Part shown: positions 13,936 through 19,307 of the stretch, in pieces
How the letters are laid out: each line of letters starts with the position of its first letter
Position numbering within the stretch: position 1 is the first letter of the stretch
Origin: a virus
Reading direction: 5' to 3' (one strand)
IMG/VR virus record: IMGVR_UViG_3300024895_000019
Span: 1-23,431 of that record
Length of the DNA: 23,431 nt
Translations under genes and position numbers: made by a program
Notes under the pieces: generated by a model
Database searches by the model: none
Seen by the model: only the letters and a program-made list of their open reading frames with translations
What the model was told of the DNA's origin: nothing

Positions 13936-14881
13936 TTGAGTTGAATTTTTTTAATAAATGTTTTGAATCGCAGTGTTTGAGCCAACCCCAATAGGCGGCT
14001 TTAACTGCTTTGTTGTTTTTGGTAAATGCTTTGGCAGCACGTTTTTTGATTGTTTTGCGAAGTCTTGTGTGGGTGTGGTAGAAAACATATCCCACAAAGT
14101 CAATCCCTCTTTTCTCGACTGGAAAAACTTGGTAATTACCTTTTACGTGTAGTTTTAAATTATCGTTTAAATACTGTTTAATCTCCGATAAAAGAGCGTG
14201 CAAATCTTGTTTATTGTCGGTGAGTACGACAATGTCATCAGCATATCTGAAGTAGTATTTTACTTTTTTGGTTTCCTTGATCCAATGGTCAAAACCTGTA
14301 AGGTAGAAATTAGCAAAATATTGACTCAAGTAGTTGCCAATGGGTATACCGTCGGAACTGTCAATGATTTCATCCAGTAACCACAATAGGTCTCTGTCTT
14401 TAAATTTACTACGGAGTTGATTTTTTAAAATTTGATGATTTACCGAAGGATAAAATTTGGTAATATCTAGTTTCAAACAGTAAGTAGTACCAGGTACATC
14501 GGCCAAAGCTTTTTTAACTGCTTTGGCAGCCGAATGTATCCCTTTTCCTTTTATTGAACTGTAGGTATCAGTTGTGAATAGTTTTGTAAATATTGGCTCC
14601 AGAACATTCATTATGGCGTGGTGCGTAATACGATCAGGAAAGAACTTTAATTTTGAAACTATCCTTTCTTTTGGCTCATACACTTTGAAATTGATATAAG
14701 GAGATGTTTTATACTCTTTATTCTTCAATATCTCGTGAAGCTTCAAAATATTACTTTCCTTATTCCTGTTGTGAATCATCACACCTCTTTGTTTTGATTT
14801 GCCTTTTTGTGCCTTTGCATCGGCAATGACAAGGTTTTCAATACTGATTATTTCGCTATATAGATTGTTGTATCTTTTCAA
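13766..14881 (-). CDS. DGR reverse transcriptase
   Basis: A group II-intron-like retroelement RT of the DGR class that copies the TR RNA with errors at adenines. Palm-domain catalytic aspartates are Asp139 (CLKLDITKFYPS) and Asp215/Asp216 in FRYADDIVVL. The DGR-diagnostic motif [IVL]GxxxSQ is present as IGNYLSQ (residues 181-187). The thumb ends near GWLKHCDSKHLL (299-310). No maturase or endonuclease domain follows, as expected. The start is TTG at 14879-14881, as no ATG exists in frame before TGA; MKRYNNLYSEI is a good DGR-RT N-terminus. The last ~57 residues (315-371) overlap the accessory gene out of frame and look non-homologous, probably because of the A7 run at 13946-13952. Confidence 0.93.
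   Translation of the reverse strand: MKRYNNLYSEIISIENLVIADAKAQKGKSKQRGVMIHNRNKESNILKLHEILKNKEYKTSPYINFKVYEPKERIVSKLKFFPDRITHHAIMNVLEPIFTKLFTTDTYSSIKGKGIHSAAKAVKKALADVPGTTYCLKLDITKFYPSVNHQILKNQLRSKFKDRDLLWLLDEIIDSSDGIPIGNYLSQYFANFYLTGFDHWIKETKKVKYYFRYADDIVVLTDNKQDLHALLSEIKQYLNDNLKLHVKGNYQVFPVEKRGIDFVGYVFYHTHTRLRKTIKKRAAKAFTKNNKAVKAAYWGWLKHCDSKHLLKKFNSNDQVLGFRNRNRSNALRRKKHKNRRNIECSDNSPRLQNRTIQKETQLRLFDFTDCN
13946..13952 (-). other. A7 homopolymer at the RT-accessory junction
   Basis: In the RT frame this reads TTA AAA AAA TTC, a perfect A AAA AAA slippery heptamer. With 8 A (or a -1 slip) the RT would end after IQLK at a TGA overlapping the accessory ATG (ATGA). With 6 A (or a +1 slip) it would fuse in frame to the accessory protein. 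As written, the RT runs 57 residues into an unrelated frame. Confidence 0.7.
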
Positions 14882-15106
14882 AGCCTTTGTATTATTGGGT
14901 CACTTTCTTGACAAAAAAGAATACTAATGACCCGTTAAAAATTGTGATTTTTTGCCATGATGGCACGGTTTGCATCGAAATAATATTTTTACATGGTGGG
15001 AGCTGCAGTTCGTATTCGTATTCCAGTTATCGACATTGTTCAACGACCAGCCCGAAGAGGGAGACCGAACAAGAAACCACAGCTTTCAATGCACAACCTT
15101 TATGAT
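14882..15106 (-). ncRNA. DGR template RNA region
   Basis: The 225 bases between target gene 1 (ends 15107) and the RT (starts 14881) hold no protein gene on the minus strand but contain the template repeat. In a DGR this transcript folds and is used by the RT as primer-template for mutagenic cDNA synthesis. Sequence downstream of the TR (14882-14994) is presumably the structured part needed for RT binding. The boundaries of the RNA are inferred. Confidence 0.75.
14995..15064 (-). repeat. DGR template repeat (TR)
   Basis: 70 bases that match VR1 and VR2 except at adenines (minus strand). There are 17 adenines in this interval; 13 of them differ in at least one VR, and no other base differs. 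Read in the VR frame the TR would encode S-P-S-S-G-W-S-L-N-N-V-D-N-W-N-T-N-T-N-C-S-S, with Asn codons (AAC/AAT) at the positions that vary, the usual design of a DGR template. The left 23 bases of the minus-strand TR contain no adenine and are invariant. Confidence 0.95.
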
Positions 15107-15481
15107 TTATAAAATTTCTTTTATCAAATTAGAGAAGTTTTCCCAAAAGAAACGTCCTATCGCTCTCGTTCTAAACACACGGCGGGAGCCGCAGTACGCA
15201 GCCGTACGCCAGTCATCGACAACGTCCAACGACCAGCCCGAAGAGGGAGAGTTGTAGTAGACATTCTCGTACTTAGTCTGATTGCCGTCTAAATAGTCAG
15301 CAATCCACGGAGTTTCTTGTCCTTCGTTATTCAAAGCCCTAATTACAACGTCTAGTTTGTAGTTATTAATTACGGCGTTTTTGTCAGCTTCATTTTGAAG
15401 ATGGTCAACGATAGGCATTAATGTAATATCTAATCCTTCAGCGATAAATGCTTTTTCAATTGTGTTAATTGTTGATTCCAT
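15107..15481 (-). CDS. DGR target protein 1
   Basis: A 124-residue protein whose residues 78-100 are encoded by VR1. The N-terminal ~75 residues are helical and variable; a segment YKLDVVIRALNNEG...YLDGNQTKYENVYY is shared in pattern with target 2. The variable part reads SPSSGWSL (invariant), then D-V-V-D-D-W-R-T-A-A-Y, then the invariant C-G-S-R, in a scaffold recalling the C-terminal CLec-type fold of DGR targets (GW...W...GSR). About 24 residues follow the VR, ending in an amphipathic helix. There is no signal peptide, membrane segment or tail-fibre repeat. The ligand is unknown. Its gene is directly upstream of the TR. Confidence 0.88.
   Translation of the reverse strand: MESTINTIEKAFIAEGLDITLMPIVDHLQNEADKNAVINNYKLDVVIRALNNEGQETPWIADYLDGNQTKYENVYYNSPSSGWSLDVVDDWRTAAYCGSRRVFRTRAIGRFFWENFSNLIKEIL
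15181..15250 (-). repeat. DGR variable repeat 1 (VR1) in target 1
   Basis: 70 bases aligned without gaps to the TR at 14995-15064. The 12 differences are all at TR adenines on the minus strand (+ strand TR positions 14997, 15004, 15010, 15013, 15015, 15016, 15021, 15022, 15028, 15036, 15037, 15040). New bases are of all three kinds (G, C and T). The last bases of the coding-strand VR, GGCTCCCGCC, are the likely IMH. Confidence 0.95.
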
Positions 15482-15486
15482 TTGTT

Positions 15487-15963
15487 TTATTTAATTAAGT
15501 TGATATAAATTTCTTTGAATGTATCCCAAGCGTATTGTGCGTGTTCGGGGTCGAAGAACGCAAGGCGGGAGCCGCAGTACGTATGCGTATTCCAGTAACC
15601 GACAAAGTACAACGACCAGCCCGAAGAGGGAGAGTAAATGTACACAAGTTGGTACTTTCTTTGGTTGCTATTGCCCCAGTCCATAACCTCTTTTTTGTCT
15701 GCATTGAAGCAACGACTAATTAAAAGTGCCTGACGTAGTGCATTGGCCGCTATGTCATCTGGATCATCGCTAGTGCAGATGTAATCTTTTGGATTTTTAC
15801 CCATTTCTCTACATACATCATCGAATTCTGAAATTCGTTTCATAATGTCTGGTTGGAATGTTTTGATTCCGAAAAGATTTTCTAACATTACTTTTCTTGG
15901 AGATTTGGCTTTAGAATAAGCCTCTAATACTTTGTCCTTTGGGACGGTTAATGTGTCATTCAT
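15487..15963 (-). CDS. DGR target protein 2
   Basis: A 158-residue protein, paralogous in its C-terminal half to target 1. The N-terminal ~60 residues contain the segment FGIKTFQPDIMKRISEFDDVC, which I recall from Bacteroidota DGR target/hypothetical proteins. Residues 111-133 are encoded by VR2: SPSSGWSL, then Y-F-V-G-Y-W-N-T-H-T-Y, then CGSR. The scaffold around it (a YQLVYIY strand before, LAFFDPEHAQYAWDTFKEIY after) is typical of the small DGR target family with a CLec-like C-terminal fold. No secretion or membrane signal is seen. The gene is 5 bases upstream of target 1, in one operon with it, the TR and the RT. Confidence 0.88.
   Translation of the reverse strand: MNDTLTVPKDKVLEAYSKAKSPRKVMLENLFGIKTFQPDIMKRISEFDDVCREMGKNPKDYICTSDDPDDIAANALRQALLISRCFNADKKEVMDWGNSNQRKYQLVYIYSPSSGWSLYFVGYWNTHTYCGSRLAFFDPEHAQYAWDTFKEIYINLIK
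15564..15633 (-). repeat. DGR variable repeat 2 (VR2) in target 2
   Basis: 70 bases aligned without gaps to the TR. There are nine differences, all at TR adenines (+ strand TR positions 14997, 15004, 15010, 15016, 15028, 15030, 15036, 15037, 15040). Seven of the variable sites are shared with VR1 but several carry different bases, so the two VRs were mutagenised separately. Confidence 0.95.
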
Positions 15964-15980
15964 TTTATTGTTGTTTTAAA

Positions 15981-16502
15981 TTATTTAATTTTTCTATCGG
16001 TTTTCATTTTTGCTAAATCATCCAACATTGGATTAAAATTCTTTGTGCTTACGGGTTCGGCGTATTCATCATTAAATCTTTGCTTATTAATCCAAGTGCC
16101 TAATAGAGCTTGTGCTATTGTAGATTGAGCCAGTTTCTTTTTGTATTTTGGAACCTGGATAAAGCATTTTATTTTTTCCTGTTCCGTGAGCTTGTTAAAG
16201 AATTTTTCTGCATCTTTTCGAGCCTCTTTATAGTCGTACAATTTCCAAAGAGCTTCAAAACTTAAATCGGCTGGCGACTTTTCGATGGTAAATACTTTGG
16301 TGTATTTTTCATTTTTCATCCAGAGCGTGGTCATATCATTCTCATTGACCGGAAACCGACTGAAAAGCCATTTTAGTTGGTCGTCCCGCAATTGTCCGGC
16401 ACTTACTTCAAAGAGTTTTAAATTGCTGTTTAAATCGTATTTAAACAGCAATACAATATCTATTTTTTTGCCTTTGGCTCGGTAGGTTGTTAGCTGTTCC
16501 AT
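15981..16502 (-). CDS. Early-operon protein of unknown function
   Basis: A 173-residue charged protein with Lys/Glu helices. The N-terminal half is beta-rich (KKIDIVLLFKYDLNSNLKLFEVSAGQL, about 12-38), and the central part has a Phe/Trp-rich helix pattern (LSFEALWKLYDYKEARKDAEKFF). No motif or domain is recognised. It overlaps the upstream DUF4406-like gene by 13 bases and precedes the DGR targets, so it is part of the same leftward transcript. A DNA-metabolism role is only suggested by its neighbours. Confidence 0.6.
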   Translation of the reverse strand: MEQLTTYRAKGKKIDIVLLFKYDLNSNLKLFEVSAGQLRDDQLKWLFSRFPVNENDMTTLWMKNEKYTKVFTIEKSPADLSFEALWKLYDYKEARKDAEKFFNKLTEQEKIKCFIQVPKYKKKLAQSTIAQALLGTWINKQRFNDEYAEPVSTKNFNPMLDDLAKMKTDRKIK

Positions 16503-16831
16503 TCACGTTTCATTTTTGATAATTTCCTAAAATAATCTACCTCATAAACAATAGATATTCCGAGCGTTTTGGCTAAATCCAATTCTATTTTCGCACCAGG
16601 AGAATCATCGTAATTATCTAGCATCAAAATCAAGTCGCATTCCATAAGTGATGCGATACATTTTCGCATTGCTATTTTCCAAGGACATTTCCAGTCATTG
16701 ACAACTAGCAAGGGATTGACAGCTTCGTGTCCTAATTTTTCGATGGCTATTTGTGCCAGTCCAAAGTTCATTGTGCATTCTGCGATTGGCAATCCGGTAA
16801 CTTTCCCGGCGATGTATATTTTCTTTTTCAT
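16490..16831 (-). CDS. DUF4406 / nucleoside 2-deoxyribosyltransferase-like protein
   Basis: A 113-residue protein with the DUF4406 opening KIYIAGKVTGLP (about 4-15), an Asn-Pro segment (EAVNPLLV), and MECDLILMLDNYDDSPGAKIELDLAKTLGI (about 63-92). The last part resembles the conserved 'D-x-[ILV]-x-x-[ML]-x-x-[WYN]-x-x-S-x-G-A' motif of nucleoside deoxyribosyltransferase-like Rossmann folds. These phage proteins are thought to act on nucleotides or DNA precursors, but activity is unproven. Overlaps the neighbouring genes by 4 and 13 bases in one early operon. Confidence 0.75.
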   Translation of the reverse strand: MKKKIYIAGKVTGLPIAECTMNFGLAQIAIEKLGHEAVNPLLVVNDWKCPWKIAMRKCIASLMECDLILMLDNYDDSPGAKIELDLAKTLGISIVYEVDYFRKLSKMKREWNS

Positions 16832-17163
16832 ACTAATTGTTGGTTTAAGGTGGATTGAATAAAACGAATGACGTTGCGGTCGTAGTCGTTGAGCGGATGC
16901 TCGTCTGCAAGGATGGTAAACTGTTCTAAATAGTGCGCCTCATAATATTCGAGAGTGAAAAGATGCTTTTTACTTTTGGTGAAAAGGTCTGAGCCCATTT
17001 GGACTTCGAGTTGTTTTTTGCGGAATTTCAGCACGACTCTGTCCAGAACCGACCGAGCTACTTTTACAGAGCGGTCTTTGTTGGGATGTTTATCTAGAAA
17101 GCCAAAGGAATAAACTAAGGAGTTCAAATGTTTTTCGGAGATTTTTAGTTTTACTTTTAACAT
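16828..17163 (-). CDS. Early-operon protein of unknown function
   Basis: A 111-residue basic, helical protein (KLKISEKHLNSLVYSFGFL at the start; VARSVLDRVVLKFRKKQLE in the middle). No known motif is seen. It is coupled by a 7-base overlap with the Cys-rich protein before it and by a 4-base overlap with the DUF4406-like gene after it. Confidence 0.6.
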   Translation of the reverse strand: MLKVKLKISEKHLNSLVYSFGFLDKHPNKDRSVKVARSVLDRVVLKFRKKQLEVQMGSDLFTKSKKHLFTLEYYEAHYLEQFTILADEHPLNDYDRNVIRFIQSTLNQQLV

Positions 17164-17387
17164 TCGGTTTTAGGTTTGGTTAATTGTTCGCCGCAGGCTG
17201 TGCAAAATTCTACGGTGGTTTCGCATCCGCATTCAGCGGCTATAGTTCGTAATATGGCAATAGTATGAGGACAATTACATTCACCATCTTTGCAGTAGTT
17301 ATTTTCATTTCTAAGGCAATATCCATCCTCTGTATATTTACAAGGTGAGGAGGTTAAGTCTTCGGTGATGCTAAATTTTTGTTCCAT
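17157..17387 (-). CDS. Small Cys-rich early protein
   Basis: A 76-residue protein if started at the ATG at 17385-17387 (MEQKFSIT); the longer frame to 17477 lies inside the upstream gene. It has about ten Cys residues in two groups: a CKYTEDGYCLRNENNYCKDGEC-type cluster (about 16-38) and a C-terminal ECGCETTVEFCTACGE group, resembling paired zinc knuckles. A zinc-binding DNA/protein adaptor is plausible; no function is known. Overlaps the upstream zinc-ribbon gene by 17 bases. Confidence 0.55.
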   Translation of the reverse strand: MEQKFSITEDLTSSPCKYTEDGYCLRNENNYCKDGECNCPHTIAILRTIAAECGCETTVEFCTACGEQLTKPKTEC

Positions 17388-17598
17388 GATACGATCCGCA
17401 ATTTGAACAATAGAAACGGCCATTTTTTTCTTTGACTGGCATTTCGATTTCGCATTCAAAACAATAGAGGTCATCACCTATTTGGTTATCAGATTCTACA
17501 ACATCTAATGCACTGACAACACCCATAAAAAAACCTATAAAAAACACGATAATGAGTACCATTAATACTCCTGAAGTCAATATTATATTTTGCAACAT
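17371..17598 (-). CDS. Small membrane protein with zinc ribbon
   Basis: A 75-residue protein with an N-terminal transmembrane segment at about residues 5-30 (rich in Ile, Val and Phe). It ends in a C-terminal zinc ribbon, CFEC...CSNC (about 46-49 and 64-67). It belongs to the early transcript, between the GemA-like and Cys-rich genes. It may be a membrane-anchored metal-binding protein acting on the host; this is inference. Confidence 0.6.
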   Translation of the reverse strand: MLQNIILTSGVLMVLIIVFFIGFFMGVVSALDVVESDNQIGDDLYCFECEIEMPVKEKNGRFYCSNCGSYHGTKI

Positions 17599-17599
17599 A

Positions 17600-18070
17600 T
17601 TACTTATATTTAGATTTTACTATTCCTTTAAATGCTTCTATAATTTTTGAAACTTCCCACGGATCCATTTGTTTGAGTGGCTTATTTACTGGCGATAAAT
17701 TACCTTTTAACCAATTACTCAGGCGGTCGATATCTGCCACTTCGCCGTGTTTACCGTTTGGGGTTGTCCATTGTGCCGTGCGCATATAAGCAAGTAGCGT
17801 GAGGTGTTGGCGGTTGTCCTTGTCAAATAATCCCCAATTGTCCTCTTGTGGTTCTGTGCCCGTTTGTGCCTTTATAATGCGAACCGCTTGCGCTTGGGTG
17901 ATAGGAATTGGTTTGGTTAGACTGGTTCGTTTAACGTCTCCAGTTACCCATTGCACCCATTCCTCTTTTATGTCTTCTTGAAAGTTGGCGTTCTTGCGGA
18001 TTTCCTTGATTTGATGGGCGGTGATGGGTAGGTTATCGCCATATACTGGTGCGGGTTTAGTTTTTTTCAT
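17600..18070 (-). CDS. GemA-like early regulatory protein (Mu gp16 / DUF1018-like)
   Basis: A 156-residue protein in the early operon downstream of the transposition genes. The N-terminal part has a helix-rich IKEIRKNANFQEDIKEEWVQWVTG region and the ITQAQAVRIIKAQTG helix (about 57-71). The C-terminal half has HLTLLAYMRTAQWT, IDRLSNWLKG and WEVSKIIEAFKGIV, in the order of the conserved C-terminal part of GemA (alternating helices ending in a 'vIeaLK' motif). Mu GemA modulates host gyrase and gene expression. The similarity is at the level of pattern, so the label is tentative. Confidence 0.5.
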   Translation of the reverse strand: MKKTKPAPVYGDNLPITAHQIKEIRKNANFQEDIKEEWVQWVTGDVKRTSLTKPIPITQAQAVRIIKAQTGTEPQEDNWGLFDKDNRQHLTLLAYMRTAQWTTPNGKHGEVADIDRLSNWLKGNLSPVNKPLKQMDPWEVSKIIEAFKGIVKSKYK

Positions 18071-18607
18071 CTAATACTCCTCTATAATTATTCTTTTCAC
18101 AGTTACCTCAAGCCCTAATTGCCTCATCCATTTAACGAGCTCACCTACATCGTCTACAGTCATTGATTTTATTTTATCAATGATTGGCATTTTTTTAAAT
18201 GCCTCTAAAATTGGAACTAGGTTATTATTTTCTTGGGCTTTGTTTGTAAATCTTATTTTTTTACATTTTGCATTTTTACCTGTTGATTTTCTTGGTAATC
18301 CTAATTTTTCAGTATTAAGTTTTTCAATTATTTCAAAAATTTCAACCTCTAAAAACCCCTCCTTTAACTCACATTTATTTCCTTTAAATAATAGGAGCTT
18401 CTTATTGTCTAAATAATCAACAACTTTATCCTTGTATGCAGTAATCATAGCTTTTTTACATTGCTCGTCATATACTTTTTTAAAAGTTGACTTATTATGT
18501 GCTAAAAATGTTTTGTTTCTATTTTCTTGAAGAAAATTAAAAATACCTTGGGCAGCTTTTTTATATACTTCCTTTTTTTGGTCTAGTGTTTTATTGTTAT
18601 TGCTCAT
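18071..18607 (-). CDS. Early-operon protein of unknown function
   Basis: A 178-residue, Lys-rich helical protein (about residues 1-60 and 140-178 are predicted helix-rich by eye), with a basic centre (GLPRKSTGKNAKCKKIRF, about 103-120) that could bind nucleic acid. No recognised family. It is directly followed by the GemA-like gene (adjacent bases) and preceded by the 118-base stretch that carries the tRNA-like element. Confidence 0.55.
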   Translation of the reverse strand: MSNNNKTLDQKKEVYKKAAQGIFNFLQENRNKTFLAHNKSTFKKVYDEQCKKAMITAYKDKVVDYLDNKKLLLFKGNKCELKEGFLEVEIFEIIEKLNTEKLGLPRKSTGKNAKCKKIRFTNKAQENNNLVPILEAFKKMPIIDKIKSMTVDDVGELVKWMRQLGLEVTVKRIIIEEY

Positions 18608-18628
18608 TTTGTTGTTGTTTTAAATTTG

Positions 18629-18703
18629 CTCCAGAGGCAGGATTCGAACCTGCGTACCTCCGTATTTTACCACGACGCTCCACCAAAACTGAGCTACTCT
18701 GGA
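18629..18703 (-). tRNA. tRNA-like gene with abnormal anticodon arm
   Basis: On the minus strand this folds as a tRNA: acceptor TCCAGAG/CTCTGGA perfect (7 bp), D-arm GCTC/GAGC, T-arm GCAGG-TTCGAAT-CCTGC perfect, T8/A9 and 5-base variable loop in register. The anticodon arm, however, has only two canonical pairs in the standard register, with loop GTAAAAT. In the alternative, five pairs including two G-T wobbles leave a 6-base GTAAAA loop. The loop would give an AAA anticodon, which is unusual in bacteria. No CCA is encoded. It may be a decayed, divergent or regulatory tRNA; which, the sequence alone does not say. Confidence 0.65.
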
Positions 18704-18725
18704 AACCGAATTAACTAACCTTGTG

Positions 18726-18950
18726 TTATTCAGCCTTTGTAAAGTCAAGGTAATATTCTTGACCCGGCTCAAAGAATGATGAGGCTACAGCATCATTCAT
18801 AATTGAAATTTCGAGCTTACCATTTGGAGTATATTTGGTAAAGTCTTTGTTTTCGTCTGAAGTGCTACATACAGCATTTAAAGTTGCTGTTTTACTCCCT
18901 TCATAATTCACTATTGAATTACATTTAAATTTTGCTCTTACTTGTGCCAT
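18726..18950 (-). CDS. Small conserved early-phage protein
   Basis: A 74-residue protein starting at the ATG at 18948-18950 (MAQVRAKFKCNSI). It shows a recurring small phage/Bacteroidota pattern: RAKFKCNSI at the start, an ENKDFTKYTPNGKLEISI block (about 35-52), and a FFEPGQEYYLDFTKAE C-terminus. The pattern predicts a small beta-barrel-like domain, but no biochemical role is known to me. It lies between the tRNA-like element and a 66-aa gene in the early operon. Confidence 0.7.
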   Translation of the reverse strand: MAQVRAKFKCNSIVNYEGSKTATLNAVCSTSDENKDFTKYTPNGKLEISIMNDAVASSFFEPGQEYYLDFTKAE

Positions 18951-18987
18951 TTTATTTAATTTATGAGTTCTACCAAGCCGCTCAAGG

Positions 18988-19188
18988 CTATCCTTTATAT
19001 TCTGCTTTTGTGTGTTTCTTGAATGCTGGATTATCAATGACTAATTTTTCATATCGCTTGAATGCTCTCAATTCACTATCTGATAAATCAGTCTTGCAAG
19101 ACCAGTTTCCTAGCGTATCTTTGAAAACTATGTGGCTATTAAGGTTATAGCTTTCGTGGTCAATTATCGGGGTTATGATTACGCTCAT
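18988..19188 (-). CDS. Small early protein, function unknown
   Basis: A 66-residue protein (SVIITPIIDHESYN...WSCKTDLSDSELRAFKRYEKL) with one Cys pair absent and no membrane segment. Its position after the structured 119-base intergenic region, and before the small conserved protein, suggests a member of the early operon. It may be a DNA-binding or anti-restriction accessory protein, but nothing in the sequence says which. Confidence 0.5.
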   Translation of the reverse strand: MSVIITPIIDHESYNLNSHIVFKDTLGNWSCKTDLSDSELRAFKRYEKLVIDNPAFKKHTKAEYKG

Positions 19189-19230
19189 TTTCTAGTTGTT
19201 TGAAATAGGTTCTTATTTTGAATCGAAGCC

Positions 19231-19256
19231 AAAGGATGTACGTGTATATATCCTTT
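19231..19256. repeat. Imperfect hairpin in the intergenic region
   Basis: AAAGGAT (19231-19237) pairs with ATCCTTT (19250-19256) around a 12-base interior containing further short pairs. It is 6 bases from the stronger hairpin at 19263-19292, so together they form tandem stem-loops in the leader of the 66-aa gene. Confidence 0.4.
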
Positions 19257-19262
19257 CCGTTG

Positions 19263-19292
19263 AATACTATTAGCGCAATGGCTAATAGTATT
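19263..19292. repeat. 12-bp perfect inverted repeat
   Basis: AATACTATTAGC (19263-19274) and GCTAATAGTATT (19281-19292) form a perfect 12-bp stem with a 6-base loop, lying between DUF3164 (ends 19308) and the 66-aa gene. No T-run follows on either strand, so a regulatory structure or operator is more likely than a terminator. Confidence 0.6.
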
Positions 19293-19307
19293 ACGGTACT
19301 GTGGTCG

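Noticed and set aside
14887-15257. Plus-strand frames over the TR and VR1
   Set aside because: They run antisense to the DGR and exist because the repeats are open in several frames; no start context or homology supports them.
14995-15633. Repeats as a CRISPR array or simple duplication
   Set aside because: There are three units at irregular spacing inside genes, and every difference is at a TR adenine; this fits a DGR and not CRISPR or random drift.
15535-15723. Plus-strand 62-aa frame over VR2
   Set aside because: A shadow of the minus-strand target 2, whose frame shows the conserved GW...GSR scaffold.
16828-17598. Longer starts for the Cys-rich 17157 gene
   Set aside because: The frame upstream of 17387 is inside the zinc-ribbon gene and codes low-complexity Lys/Ser sequence; the ATG at 17385-17387 gives a compact overlap typical of this operon.
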